A stretch of DNA of 20,657 nucleotides from Caldilineaceae bacterium. Lineage in GTDB: Bacteria; Chloroflexota; Anaerolineae; Caldilineales; Caldilineaceae. Below the pieces are notes generated by a model, which did not search any database, was not told the DNA's origin, and worked only from the letters and a program-made list of their open reading frames with translations. Shown piece by piece: positions 1 to 7,733 of the stretch; the stretch's first letter is position 1, and every line of letters begins with the position of its first letter. The stretch covers positions 1 to 20,657 of the forward strand of contig WGCB01000703.1 of NCBI GenBank assembly GCA_015494005.1, read 5' to 3'. The translations under genes were made by a program, and so were the position numbers.

Positions 1-234
1 GAGCCCATGCCCTTCGACCTGAACAACTGGGTCATCTTCAAAGGGGTCACCATCCACGGCATCATCGGCCGGCGGCTGTGGGAGACCTGGTTCCAGATGA
101 GTGGGCTCATCCGCAGCGGCGCGGTGGACCTGGAGGCGCTGGTCACCCACCGCTTCCCCATGGGCCAGTTCGAGGAGGCCCTGCACACCATGGCCTCCGG
201 CGAGAGCGGCAAGGTGGTTCTGCTGCCCGACTGA
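1..234 (+). CDS. tdh: L-threonine 3-dehydrogenase, C-terminal fragment (5' end outside window)
   Basis: The open frame enters from the left edge in phase (GAG CCC ATG ...) and ends at TGA 232-234, so only the last 77 residues are visible; the ATG at 7 is internal. The fragment matches the C-terminus of zinc-dependent medium-chain threonine dehydrogenases: the glycine-rich GIIGR stretch, the ETWFQM segment, the THRF motif, and a closing SGKVVL strand. Tdh oxidises L-threonine with NAD+ to 2-amino-3-ketobutyrate in the cytoplasm. The next gene, 78 bp downstream on the same strand, encodes the enzyme that consumes this unstable product, which supports the call and a tdh-kbl operon. The catalytic zinc and Rossmann regions lie outside the window, so activity cannot be judged. 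Confidence 0.9.
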   Translation, partial: EPMPFDLNNWVIFKGVTIHGIIGRRLWETWFQMSGLIRSGAVDLEALVTHRFPMGQFEEALHTMASGESGKVVLLPD

Positions 235-245
235 TCCTCGAGCAT

Positions 246-268
246 GTGGGAGACCCGATGCCTCCCAC
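246..268 (+). other. Intercistronic hairpin between tdh and kbl
   Basis: Perfect 7-bp inverted repeat GTGGGAG (246-252) / CTCCCAC (262-268) around a 9-nt loop, in the 78-bp gap between the tdh stop and the kbl start. No T-run follows, so it is unlikely to be an intrinsic terminator. It may protect the mRNA or tune expression of kbl relative to tdh. Function is inference. Confidence 0.45.
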
Positions 269-312
269 CCAAGGCGTCACTTCTACCCAACCACACCCAA
301 GGGAGTTGAACC

Positions 313-1494
313 ATGAGCGACAAACTGCAGTGGATCGACGACGCGCTGGCGGAATTGCGGGAGAAGGGGCTCTACAACACTATCCGCACCATCGAGTCAC
401 CCCAGGGGGCCTGGCTGGTGGTGGACGGCAAGCGAGTGCTGAATTTCTGTTCCAACAACTACCTGGGCCTGGCCAACGATCCCCGGCTGGTGCAGGCGGC
501 CAAGGAGGCCATCGACAAGCTGGGGGTGGGGCCGGCCGCGGTGCGGACCATCGCCGGCACCATGAGCATCCACGTGGAGCTGGAGAAGCGCCTGGCCGAG
601 TTCAAGGAGGCGGAGGCGGCCATCCAGTTCCAGTCCGGCTTCACGGCCAACCTGGGCACCATCCCGGCCCTGGTGGGGCGAGGGGACGCCATCTTCTCCG
701 ATGAGCTGAACCATGCCAGCATCATCGACGGCAGCCGCCTGAGCCGGGCCCAGATCGTCCGCTACCCCCACAACGACGCCCGCACCCTGCGCACCCTGCT
801 GGAGGAGCAGCGAGGCCAGTTCAACCGGGCCCTCATCGTCACCGACGGCGTCTTCAGCATGGACGGGGACATCGCGCCCCTGCCGGAGCTGACCCGCCTG
901 GCCGAGGAGTTCGACTGCATGATGATGGTGGACGACGCCCACGGCGAGGGGGTCCTGGGCCACGGTGGCCGGGGCATCGTCCACCACTTCGACCTCCAGG
1001 GCCGGGTGGATGTGGAGGTGGGCACCATGTCCAAGGCCTTCGGCGTGGTGGGGGGTTACGTGGCCGGCAACGCCAAGGTGGTGGAGTGGCTGCGGCAGCG
1101 AGGCCGTCCCTTCCTCTTCTCCTCCGCCACCACCGTGCCGGACACGGCCGCCTGCCTGGCCGCGGTGAACATCCTGGAGGAGAGCACGGAGCTGGTGGAT
1201 CGCCTCTGGGAGAACACCCACTATTTCAAGGACGAGATGGTGAAGCTGGGCTTCGACATCGGCCAGAGCATGACCCCCATCACCCCGGTGATGTTGGGGG
1301 ACGAGAAGCTGACCCAGGAGTTCAGCCGCCGCCTCTTCGAGGAGGGGGTCTTCGCCACGGCCATTGCCTACCCCACCGTGCCCCTGGGCAAGGCCCGCAT
1401 CCGGGTCATGATCTCCGCGGCCCACAGCCGGGACGATCTGGACCAGGGCCTGGCTGTCTTCGCCAAGGTGGGCCGAGAGCTGGGCGTGATCTGA
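313..1494 (+). CDS. kbl: 2-amino-3-ketobutyrate CoA ligase (glycine C-acetyltransferase)
   Basis: Protein of 393 residues, the usual family length. It is a PLP-dependent alpha-oxoamine synthase (fold type I) that cleaves 2-amino-3-ketobutyrate with CoA to glycine and acetyl-CoA in the cytoplasm. Visible landmarks are [10 protein letters not shown] near residue 45, the DDAHGEG motif with the PLP-pyridine aspartate at D208, and TMSKAFG with the Schiff-base lysine at K241. The start at 313 has a GGGAG ribosome-binding sequence at 301-305. It lies directly behind tdh, giving the complete two-step threonine-to-glycine route. Close relatives such as 8-amino-7-oxononanoate synthase (BioF) share these motifs; the tdh neighbour and overall similarity favour Kbl. 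No anomaly seen. Confidence 0.95.
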   Translation: MSDKLQWIDDALAELREKGLYNTIRTIESPQGAWLVVDGKRVLNFCSNNYLGLANDPRLVQAAKEAIDKLGVGPAAVRTIAGTMSIHVELEKRLAEFKEAEAAIQFQSGFTANLGTIPALVGRGDAIFSDELNHASIIDGSRLSRAQIVRYPHNDARTLRTLLEEQRGQFNRALIVTDGVFSMDGDIAPLPELTRLAEEFDCMMMVDDAHGEGVLGHGGRGIVHHFDLQGRVDVEVGTMSKAFGVVGGYVAGNAKVVEWLRQRGRPFLFSSATTVPDTAACLAAVNILEESTELVDRLWENTHYFKDEMVKLGFDIGQSMTPITPVMLGDEKLTQEFSRRLFEEGVFATAIAYPTVPLGKARIRVMISAAHSRDDLDQGLAVFAKVGRELGVI

Positions 1495-1496
1495 AT

Positions 1497-1542
1497 GGGG
1501 AGTGGGGAATGGGGAATGCGGAGTAGGGAGTGGTGGGTAGGG
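1497..1542 (+). repeat. G-run repeat tract (degenerate GGGGAAT/GGGAGT units)
   Basis: Immediately after the kbl stop there are six G-runs: 1497-1500, 1504-1507, 1511-1514, 1526-1528, 1535-1537 and 1540-1542. The first three are separated by 3-nt AGT/AAT loops. The tract looks like a decaying tandem of 7-bp units and could form a G-quadruplex in the coding-strand transcript. No terminator is otherwise visible after kbl. Confidence 0.6.
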
Positions 1543-1566
1543 CCTCGCTCTGACATCCCATCCCCC

Positions 1567-1592
1567 GATCCACCCGCGACGATCCACCCGCG
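1567..1592 (+). repeat. 12-bp direct repeat, two copies
   Basis: GATCCACCCGCG occurs at 1567-1578 and again at 1581-1592 (14-bp period), between kbl and the permease gene. It may be a small duplication or a protein-binding site for the downstream gene. Nothing in the sequence decides between these. Confidence 0.4.
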
Positions 1593-1645
1593 GTGACGTC
1601 CAGCAACTCGTTGTCCCGCACCAGAGTTCATGCAAAGGATGGGCC

Positions 1646-4081
1646 ATGGCGAGCGTCGAGACCAAACCTGCAGCAACCAAGGCCGGGGCAGGCCCCAAGG
1701 CGGCCGGAGGGCCCAAGGTAGAGATCAGCCTGGCCCGGGATCTGGGCCTGTTGGATGTGACCATGATCGGCGTGGGGGCCATGATCGGGGCTGGCATCTT
1801 CGTGCTGACGGGCATCGCCGCCGGCCATGCTGGCCCCGGGCTGATCCTGGCCTTCTTCCTCAACGGCGTCATCGCCACCATCATCGGCTCCGCCTACGCG
1901 GAGCTGGGCAGCTGTTTCCCCGAGGCCGGGGGCGGCTACCTCTGGGTGCGCCAGGGCATGAGCGAGGTCTTCGGCTTCCTCTCCGGCTGGATGAGCTGGT
2001 TCGCCCACGCGGTGGCCTGCTCCCTCTATGCCCTGGGCTTCGGCTCCTTCACCGCGGAGGTGCTGCGCATGGGCTTCGGCCCCATGCCCGTGGACCGGGA
2101 CGTCCTCGCCGTGGGGATCGGCGTGCTGGCCGCGCTGCTCTTCACCGTGATCAACTTCCGGGGCTCCTCGGAGACCGGGCTGGTGGGCAACATCGTCACC
2201 AGCATCAAGATCTTCATCCTGCTGGTCTTCGCCGGCTTCGGCCTGCAGAAGATCTTCGGCCAGCCGGATCCCCTGGCCCACTACACCCCCTTCCTGCCCG
2301 AGGGCTGGCTGGGCGTCTTCGTGGCCATGGGCCTGACCTTCATCGCCTTCGAGGGCTACGAGATCATCGCCCAGAGCGGCGAGGAGGTGAAGGATCCGGA
2401 CCGGAACATTCCCCGGGCCATCTTCCTGAGCATCGCCATCGCCGTCTTCATCTACCTGCTGGTGGCCTTCGTGGTCCTGGGGGCGGTGGACCCGCCGCCG
2501 GGCATGCCCATCTACAAGTACCTGGGCACCCTGGGGGAGCTGGGCATGGCGGAGGCCGCGGGCCAGTTCATGCCCTACGGCAAGCTGGTCCTGCTCCTGG
2601 CTGGCATGGCCAGCACCATGAGCGCCCTGAACGCCACCATCTACAGCTCCAGCCGGGTCAGCTTCGCCATGGGCCGGGACGGCAACCTGCCCACCATCTT
2701 CGGCCGCATCCACCCCATCACCCACACCCCCCACTACGCCATCTTCATCAGCGGGGCCCTGATCATCGGCATGGCCGTCCTCCTCCCCATCGAGGACGTG
2801 GCGGCCAGCGCGGACATCATGTTCCTGCTCCTCTTCATGATGGTCTCCTACTCGGTCATCACCCTGCGCAAACGGCGCCCGGACCTGCGCCGCCGCTTCA
2901 AGATGCCCTTCTTCCCCTACTCGGCCTGGCTGGCCATCGTCCTGACCCTGGCCCTCTCCGTCACCCTCTTCGAGCTCAGCCCCATCGCCTGGTACGGGGC
3001 CCTGGCCTGGATCGGCGTCGGCCTGGTGATCTACTTCACCTTCAGCGTGAAGCAGCGGGAGGAGATCAAGGAGAAGGAGCGCCCCATCATCATGGAGGAG
3101 ATCGTCACCATCAAGGAGTACAGCGTGATGGTGCCGGTGCGGGACGTGCGCCAGGCCTACGGGCTGAGCAAGCTGGGCGCGGTCCTGGCCGCGGTGCACG
3201 ACGGGGAGCTCCTGGCCCTGCACGTGATCCGGGTGCCCAAGGCCCTGACCATCGGCGAGGGGCGGGTCTTCCTGCGCCAAGGGCGGACGATCCTGGAGAC
3301 GGTGATCCAGGAAGCCCGGAAGTACGACGTGCCCGTCCACACCATGGTGCGCCTGGGCCGCAACGTGGCCCACACCATCCTGGACACGGCCCGGAAACGT
3401 AACGTGAACCTGATGCTCCTGGGCTGGCCTGGCTACACCGCCAGCCGCAACGTGGCCTTCGGCTCGGTCATCGACCTGGTCAGCGCGAACCCACCCTGCG
3501 ACCTGGCGGTGGTCCGCTTCCGCAAGCCCTGGGACGCGCCCAAGCGCATCCTCCTGCCCAGCCGGGGCCGGGGCCCCAACGCCCGCATGGCCTTCGAGAT
3601 GGCCCGGGACATCGTCCGCTTCTACAGCCAGCCGGAGCACGGAGGGATCCAGCCCCAGATCCGGGTCCTGCACGTGATCACTCCCCGGCAGAAGCCCGAG
3701 GATCTGGAGGTCTTCCGGGAGCAGGTGACCCGCCTGGCCCAGCTGCTGGAGATGGAGGTGACCCTGGACACGATCCAGGCGGAGACGCCGGTGGACGGCA
3801 TCGTCCAGGCCAGCCGGGATGCGGACGTGGTCATCATGGGGGCGTCGGCCCAGCGGCTCTTCGAGCAGCGGCTCTTCGGCAACATCCCCGAGCTGGTGAT
3901 GCAGCAGTCCGCCACCACCATCATCATGTGCAAGCGCTATCAAGGGGAGGTGCGCAACTGGCTGCGCCGCTTCTTCCTGCCCGAGCCCATCGACTGGGAC
4001 GATCCCCGGCTGGGCGGCATCCGGGACGAGGACTACCGAGAGAGTGCAAATGGGGGCAATGGCGGGGGAGGGATCGGGTGA
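1646..4081 (+). CDS. APC-family amino acid permease with two C-terminal universal stress protein domains
   Basis: Protein of 811 residues. Residues about 25-480 are a hydrophobic APC-superfamily transporter with roughly 12 membrane segments and the GAGIF signature near residue 50. Residues about 490-620 form a first USP domain with an intact nucleotide-binding pattern G-2x-G-9x-G-S (G593, G596, G606, S607). Residues about 632-765 form a second USP domain in which this pattern is not recognisable. The last dozen residues are a Gly/Asn-rich tail running into G-rich DNA. Likely role: inner-membrane uptake or exchange of an amino acid, with the cytoplasmic USP part sensing nucleotide. Substrate is unknown; the tdh-kbl neighbours hint at, but do not show, threonine or serine. 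Start 1646 has AAAGGA six bases upstream. The next 154 bp to the convergent ClC gene hold no gene or clear terminator. Confidence 0.88.
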   Translation: MASVETKPAATKAGAGPKAAGGPKVEISLARDLGLLDVTMIGVGAMIGAGIFVLTGIAAGHAGPGLILAFFLNGVIATIIGSAYAELGSCFPEAGGGYLWVRQGMSEVFGFLSGWMSWFAHAVACSLYALGFGSFTAEVLRMGFGPMPVDRDVLAVGIGVLAALLFTVINFRGSSETGLVGNIVTSIKIFILLVFAGFGLQKIFGQPDPLAHYTPFLPEGWLGVFVAMGLTFIAFEGYEIIAQSGEEVKDPDRNIPRAIFLSIAIAVFIYLLVAFVVLGAVDPPPGMPIYKYLGTLGELGMAEAAGQFMPYGKLVLLLAGMASTMSALNATIYSSSRVSFAMGRDGNLPTIFGRIHPITHTPHYAIFISGALIIGMAVLLPIEDVAASADIMFLLLFMMVSYSVITLRKRRPDLRRRFKMPFFPYSAWLAIVLTLALSVTLFELSPIAWYGALAWIGVGLVIYFTFSVKQREEIKEKERPIIMEEIVTIKEYSVMVPVRDVRQAYGLSKLGAVLAAVHDGELLALHVIRVPKALTIGEGRVFLRQGRTILETVIQEARKYDVPVHTMVRLGRNVAHTILDTARKRNVNLMLLGWPGYTASRNVAFGSVIDLVSANPPCDLAVVRFRKPWDAPKRILLPSRGRGPNARMAFEMARDIVRFYSQPEHGGIQPQIRVLHVITPRQKPEDLEVFREQVTRLAQLLEMEVTLDTIQAETPVDGIVQASRDADVVIMGASAQRLFEQRLFGNIPELVMQQSATTIIMCKRYQGEVRNWLRRFFLPEPIDWDDPRLGGIRDEDYRESANGGNGGGGIG

Positions 4082-4235
4082 TCAGGCCATTGAGCGATTG
4101 GGTCTGAGGGAGTCGAAGACCGAGAGGATAACAATCGGGTCAGGAGATTGAAGACCGGAGATTGGGCGAGACGAAGGCCCCAACATCTGGCCGCTTTACC
4201 GCCCTTTCCCGCTCACCCGTTCACCCCTTCAAACG

Positions 4236-6323
4236 TCATCCGCTTCCCGTCTTCCCGTCCTCTTCTTTGCCGTCGGCCGTGCCCTTCAGGCAGCGGAAGA
4301 GGGTCCCCGAGTCGTCCGTGCGCACGAAGGCGGTGATCCGATCCCCGGGCTGGAGGACGGTGTTGCCGTGGGGGATCATCACCTTGCCGTCTCGGCGGAT
4401 GGAGATGAGGATGCTGTCCTTGGGCAGGCGCGAGGCGATCTCCTGGATGGTCTTGCCCACGGCCCGGTCGTTGGCGTCCAGGGTCAGATCCACGAATTCC
4501 GTGCCATCGAGATTGCGCAGTTGCACCCGTTTGGCCCGGTGTTGGAGCTCTGCTCGCCGGGCCAACGCCATGTTGTAGGCCCGGATGATGTCCTCCCGCC
4601 GGATGAGCCCCACCACCCGGTTGGGGTCCTCCCGGCTGACCACGGGCAGGCGGCCGAAGCCCCGGATGCCCATGCGGGAGAGGGCCTCGGCCAGGGTCTC
4701 GTCCGGGTAGGCCACCATGAGCTTCTCCCGGGGCGTGCCGATCTCCGTGACCCGGGTGCTGCGGGGCAGCCCCTCGTCCACCGCCCGGTCCAGGTCCGTG
4801 ACAGTCACCAGCCCCCACAGCTTGCCCTGGGGATCCAGGATGAGCAGGCCGTGGCTGTGGGTGCGGGAGAAGACATCCGACAGCTCGGTGAGGGTGGTGG
4901 AGGTGGAGACCGTATTCAGGTCCCGGCTCATCACCTCCCCCACGGTGACCCCCTGGAGCACGTCCACGTCCCGGCCACCCTGGAGGGTGATCCCCTTCAA
5001 CTTCAGCTTGAAGGTGTAGATGGACTCCGCGAAGAGGGCGTCGGCCAGGATGGTGGAGAGGACCGTGGCCAGCATCAGGGGCAGGATGAGCTTGTAGTCG
5101 TTGGACATCTCGAAGACGATGAGGATGGCGGTGATGGGGGCTCGGGCCGCGCCGGCAAAGACGGCTGCCATGCCCACGATGGCATAGGCGCCGGGGTTGG
5201 TGGCCACATCAGGCCAGAAACTGTTGGCCACGGTCCCCACCATGCCTCCCAGGGCCGCCCCCATGAAGAGGGCCGGCGCGAAGACGCCGCCCGAGTTGCC
5301 CGAACCCAGGGTGAAGCTGGTGGCGATCAGCTTCAGCAGGAGCAAGGCCCCCATCATCCCCAGGGAGAGGGTGATGTTGTCCGCGATGACCTCGCCGATG
5401 AAGTGTAGGCCCGGCCCCAGGACTTCCCGGCCCGGCAGGACCAGGGCCACCAGGCCGGTGAGGAGCATGCCCAGGGCCGTCTTCACCGCCTGGGGGGCGG
5501 CCCAGCCGTCAAACTTGGCCTCCGCAAAGTAGAGGACCCGGATGAAGAGCACGGCCACGATGGCCGCCAGCCCGCCCAGGACCACGTAGATGGGCAGCTC
5601 GCCCAGGTGGTTCAGCGGGTAGGCGGGGACCGCGAAGGCCGGCCGGTCGCTCAGGAAGACGCGGCTGACGATGCTGGCCGAGACGGAGCTGATCACCACT
5701 GCGCCGAAGTAGCGGGAGGTGAAGCGGCCCAGGACCACTTCCAGGGCGAAGATGGCCCCGGCGATGGGGGCGTTGAAGGTGGCCGCGATGCCCGCAGCCG
5801 CGCCGCAGGCCACCAGGGTGCGCACCCGCTCGTTGGCGAAGTGGAGCAGCTGGCCCAGGGTGGATCCCAGGGCCGCCCCCACCTGGACGATGGGGCCCTC
5901 ACGGCCGGCGGAGCCCCCCGCGCCGATGGTCAGGGAGGAGGCCAGGATCTTGGCGGCCGCCACTCGGGGGCGGATGCGTCCGCCCCGCACCGCGATGGCC
6001 TCCATCACCTCGGGCACGCCGTGGCCCTTGGCCTCCGAGGCCCAGCGGTCCACGATGAAGCCCACCACCAGGCCCGCCACCCCCATGGCCAGGAGCAGCC
6101 CTGCCACATCCCCCAGGGTGTTCCGCACCACCTGGACACCATCTCCGATCGCGCCCAGCAGCCAGATGAAGATCACCGCGCCCAGGCCCGTCCCCAGGCC
6201 AACGATCACCGCGGTGGTGAGCATCACCGCCTCTTCCGGCGGGTGCCAGCCTGTGCTGAAGAGACGGAGCAGCCACTGGTTCAGAGTTCGACGAGATTGG
6301 GTCACGGATGCAGTCGCTTTCAT
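4236..6323 (-). CDS. ClC-family chloride channel/transporter with CBS pair and TrkA-C domain
   Basis: Protein of 695 residues. Residues about 30-440 are the ClC membrane core. The selectivity motifs are KGHGVP (100-104), GREGP with gating glutamate E142, GGVFAP (345-350) and pore tyrosine Y436. Residues about 460-585 form a CBS pair that usually binds adenine nucleotides, and 600-672 resemble a TrkA-C (RCK_C) ligand domain. Two pore positions are notable. The internal proton glutamate of E. coli ClC (E203) aligns with V196, as in animal channel-type ClCs, and the central pore serine is H101. This hints at passive anion conduction rather than H+ exchange, but some exchangers also lack the internal glutamate. 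Start 6323 has a GAGAG ribosome-binding sequence. It is divergent from the cytochrome gene and convergent with the permease. Confidence 0.92.
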   Translation of the reverse strand: MKATASVTQSRRTLNQWLLRLFSTGWHPPEEAVMLTTAVIVGLGTGLGAVIFIWLLGAIGDGVQVVRNTLGDVAGLLLAMGVAGLVVGFIVDRWASEAKGHGVPEVMEAIAVRGGRIRPRVAAAKILASSLTIGAGGSAGREGPIVQVGAALGSTLGQLLHFANERVRTLVACGAAAGIAATFNAPIAGAIFALEVVLGRFTSRYFGAVVISSVSASIVSRVFLSDRPAFAVPAYPLNHLGELPIYVVLGGLAAIVAVLFIRVLYFAEAKFDGWAAPQAVKTALGMLLTGLVALVLPGREVLGPGLHFIGEVIADNITLSLGMMGALLLLKLIATSFTLGSGNSGGVFAPALFMGAALGGMVGTVANSFWPDVATNPGAYAIVGMAAVFAGAARAPITAILIVFEMSNDYKLILPLMLATVLSTILADALFAESIYTFKLKLKGITLQGGRDVDVLQGVTVGEVMSRDLNTVSTSTTLTELSDVFSRTHSHGLLILDPQGKLWGLVTVTDLDRAVDEGLPRSTRVTEIGTPREKLMVAYPDETLAEALSRMGIRGFGRLPVVSREDPNRVVGLIRREDIIRAYNMALARRAELQHRAKRVQLRNLDGTEFVDLTLDANDRAVGKTIQEIASRLPKDSILISIRRDGKVMIPHGNTVLQPGDRITAFVRTDDSGTLFRCLKGTADGKEEDGKTGSG

Positions 6324-6413
6324 GGTTTCTCTCGGTCTATGGGACGCTATGCTGCGCGTGGATGGCAGTCCGAAACCAGGCTGCCAGAAGGTGTTCGATT
6401 CAAGGCCGGATCA

Positions 6414-6442
6414 AGTATAGTACTTCGACTGGGATGACGCAA
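6414..6442 (-). promoter_or_regulatory. Possible promoter of the ClC gene
   Basis: Reading the minus strand, TTGCGT (6437-6442), a 17-bp spacer and TATACT (6414-6419) precede the ClC start by about 90 bp. The -10 matches five of six consensus bases, the -35 only three. It lies in a locally AT-richer patch. Prediction only. Confidence 0.4.
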
Positions 6443-6737
6443 AGAGCCGAAGGTGAGACAATTGCTTCCGTCACCGGCGCACGCCCTGGAGCAGCAGTCG
6501 TCCCTGGCATGAGCCGGGAAGAGAGAGGTTCGGATACGGGCGTTAACATGCCCATAACAAAGACGCAACCTGCCCTTTAACCAGCCCCCTGGGCAGTGGG
6601 CGTATCATTTTTCAAAAGGACGTCGGTAATCGTTTTCAGGCCCACGAGCAGGACCAGTCCACTGGGGCCTTCGCCTCGGCCTATCTCGCACGGCATTTCC
6701 ATGGGCGATCCGGATCGAACCGCCCGAAAGGCTCATC
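6443..6737. other. Non-coding divergent region with 11-bp-spaced TAACAT-like repeats
   Basis: This is most of the 414 bp between the divergent ClC and cytochrome genes; I see no credible gene in it. On the plus strand TAACATG (6544), TAACAAA (6555), CAACCTG (6566) and TAACCAG (6578) recur at 11, 11 and 12 bp. They resemble the boxes before htrA, clpB and hsp20. A TATCAT (6603-6608) could be a -10, with one degenerate repeat slot between. A CTGCCC/GGGCAG inverted repeat (6570-6575, 6591-6596) overlaps. The leader to the cytochrome start would be about 125 nt. Confidence 0.4.
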
Positions 6738-7388
6738 ATGTCTCCGCAACCCGCCAGAACAAAAGACAAGTCACAGGACGCGGCCTCGGCCGCTTCGTTC
6801 GGACGGCGATGGCGATGGCCGTTGTTCCTAGCCCTGCTCGTCGGCGCGGTGCTCCTCCCTTCCACGGCCGTTGGAGTCAGCATCCACATGGAGAACAACG
6901 ACACTTTCTGCGCCAGTTGCCACACCGAACCCGAGACCACCTATGTTTCCCGGGAGGAGATCGTGCGCTCGGGCGCGGCGGCCCCCCAGGATCTGGCCAT
7001 GTACCATGCTGGGGGAGAGCATCCGGTGGCCTGCATCCAGTGTCACAGCGGTGAAGGGCTGGTCGGCCGCGCGGAAGCCCTGGCCCTGGGCAGCAAGGAT
7101 CTGTGGGCCTACGTGCGCGGCTCGTACCCCCAGCCGGCGCCCCTGAACCACCCCATCCCGGACGCGAACTGCCTGAAATGCCATCAAGAGGTGCTGGTGA
7201 AAAAGTCTTTCAACAACCACTACCACCGATTCTTGCCCCGCTGGCAGCAGATCGCCGGGGACAACGCGGCACACTGCGTAGACTGTCATGCCGGCCATAA
7301 AGAGGATGGAAGCCCACAACTGGCCTTCCTGAACAAGGAGCGGGCGCGCATCCAGTGCAATGCCTGCCATCGGCTTATCGGGGAATGA
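6738..7388 (+). CDS. Membrane-anchored pentaheme c-type cytochrome (NapC/NirT-like)
   Basis: Protein of 216 residues with five CXXCH heme-attachment motifs starting at C58, C99, C145, C180 and C207. One N-terminal hydrophobic segment (about 25-47) follows an Arg/Trp-rich cytoplasmic stretch. This anchors the protein with its hemes outside the membrane, the layout of NapC/NirT/NrfH quinol dehydrogenases. Such proteins pass electrons from membrane quinol to a periplasmic or surface reductase. No reductase gene lies next to it, so the partner is unknown. Family members usually have four hemes; the fifth CXXCH sits six residues from the C-terminus. Start 6738 keeps the anchor intact; a weak GAAAGG lies upstream. 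A longer in-frame start is not supported. Confidence 0.85.
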   Translation: MSPQPARTKDKSQDAASAASFGRRWRWPLFLALLVGAVLLPSTAVGVSIHMENNDTFCASCHTEPETTYVSREEIVRSGAAAPQDLAMYHAGGEHPVACIQCHSGEGLVGRAEALALGSKDLWAYVRGSYPQPAPLNHPIPDANCLKCHQEVLVKKSFNNHYHRFLPRWQQIAGDNAAHCVDCHAGHKEDGSPQLAFLNKERARIQCNACHRLIGE

Positions 7389-7568
7389 CGTTATCTCTGC
7401 CCCTGCGCCCACCGTGGTCGCTGCTCCCTTGCCATCCTCCCCCCTGGCTGAATTCCCTGCCCAAATCCCCCCTGTCCGGATAAGATCTCCCATCGTCTGA
7501 TATCGGACGGTAGCCTCTCCCAGGGCTGGCGGACAGCAGCCTGGGACCGTACATCGCGCCAGGGATTC
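7389..7568. other. Non-coding stretch between cytochrome gene and htrA promoter
   Basis: First part of the 345 bp between the cytochrome stop and the htrA start. No credible gene is seen. It holds a CCCAGG (7519-7524) / CCTGGG (7540-7545) inverted repeat with a 15-nt loop but no T-run, so no clear terminator for the cytochrome gene. Confidence 0.5.
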
Positions 7569-7621
7569 AGACGTTTCTCTAATGTTGCGGTAACATGGGG
7601 TAAATGCTTACCCGGTATAAT
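7569..7621 (+). promoter_or_regulatory. htrA promoter with four 11-bp-spaced direct repeats
   Basis: AGACGTT (7569), TAATGTT (7580), TAACATG (7591) and AAATGCT (7602) recur at exactly 11 bp. After 7 bp comes a perfect TATAAT (7616-7621) followed by TGG. No acceptable -35 hexamer is present at 16-18 bp. The same arrangement precedes clpB and hsp20. Two inverted repeats overlap it: ATGTT-N5-AACAT (7582-7596) and GGGTAA-N4-TTACCC (7598-7613). The start of transcription would be near 7628, giving a leader of about 105 nt. Confidence 0.7.
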
Positions 7622-7733
7622 GGCGGGCGACGAGCGGTTTTTGTCGTACACCTTCGTCACCGAACAAGGTGAAAAAGAAGCGGTTCCAGTAAACAGCTGA
7701 AATATACGAGTGAAACAGGAAAGGAGAGCACTT

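Noticed and set aside
1628..3943. Long open frame on the minus strand opposite the permease gene
   Set aside because: It is a compositional shadow of GC-rich codons: His/Gln/Asp/Gly-rich, without family similarity, and fully antisense to a convincing gene.
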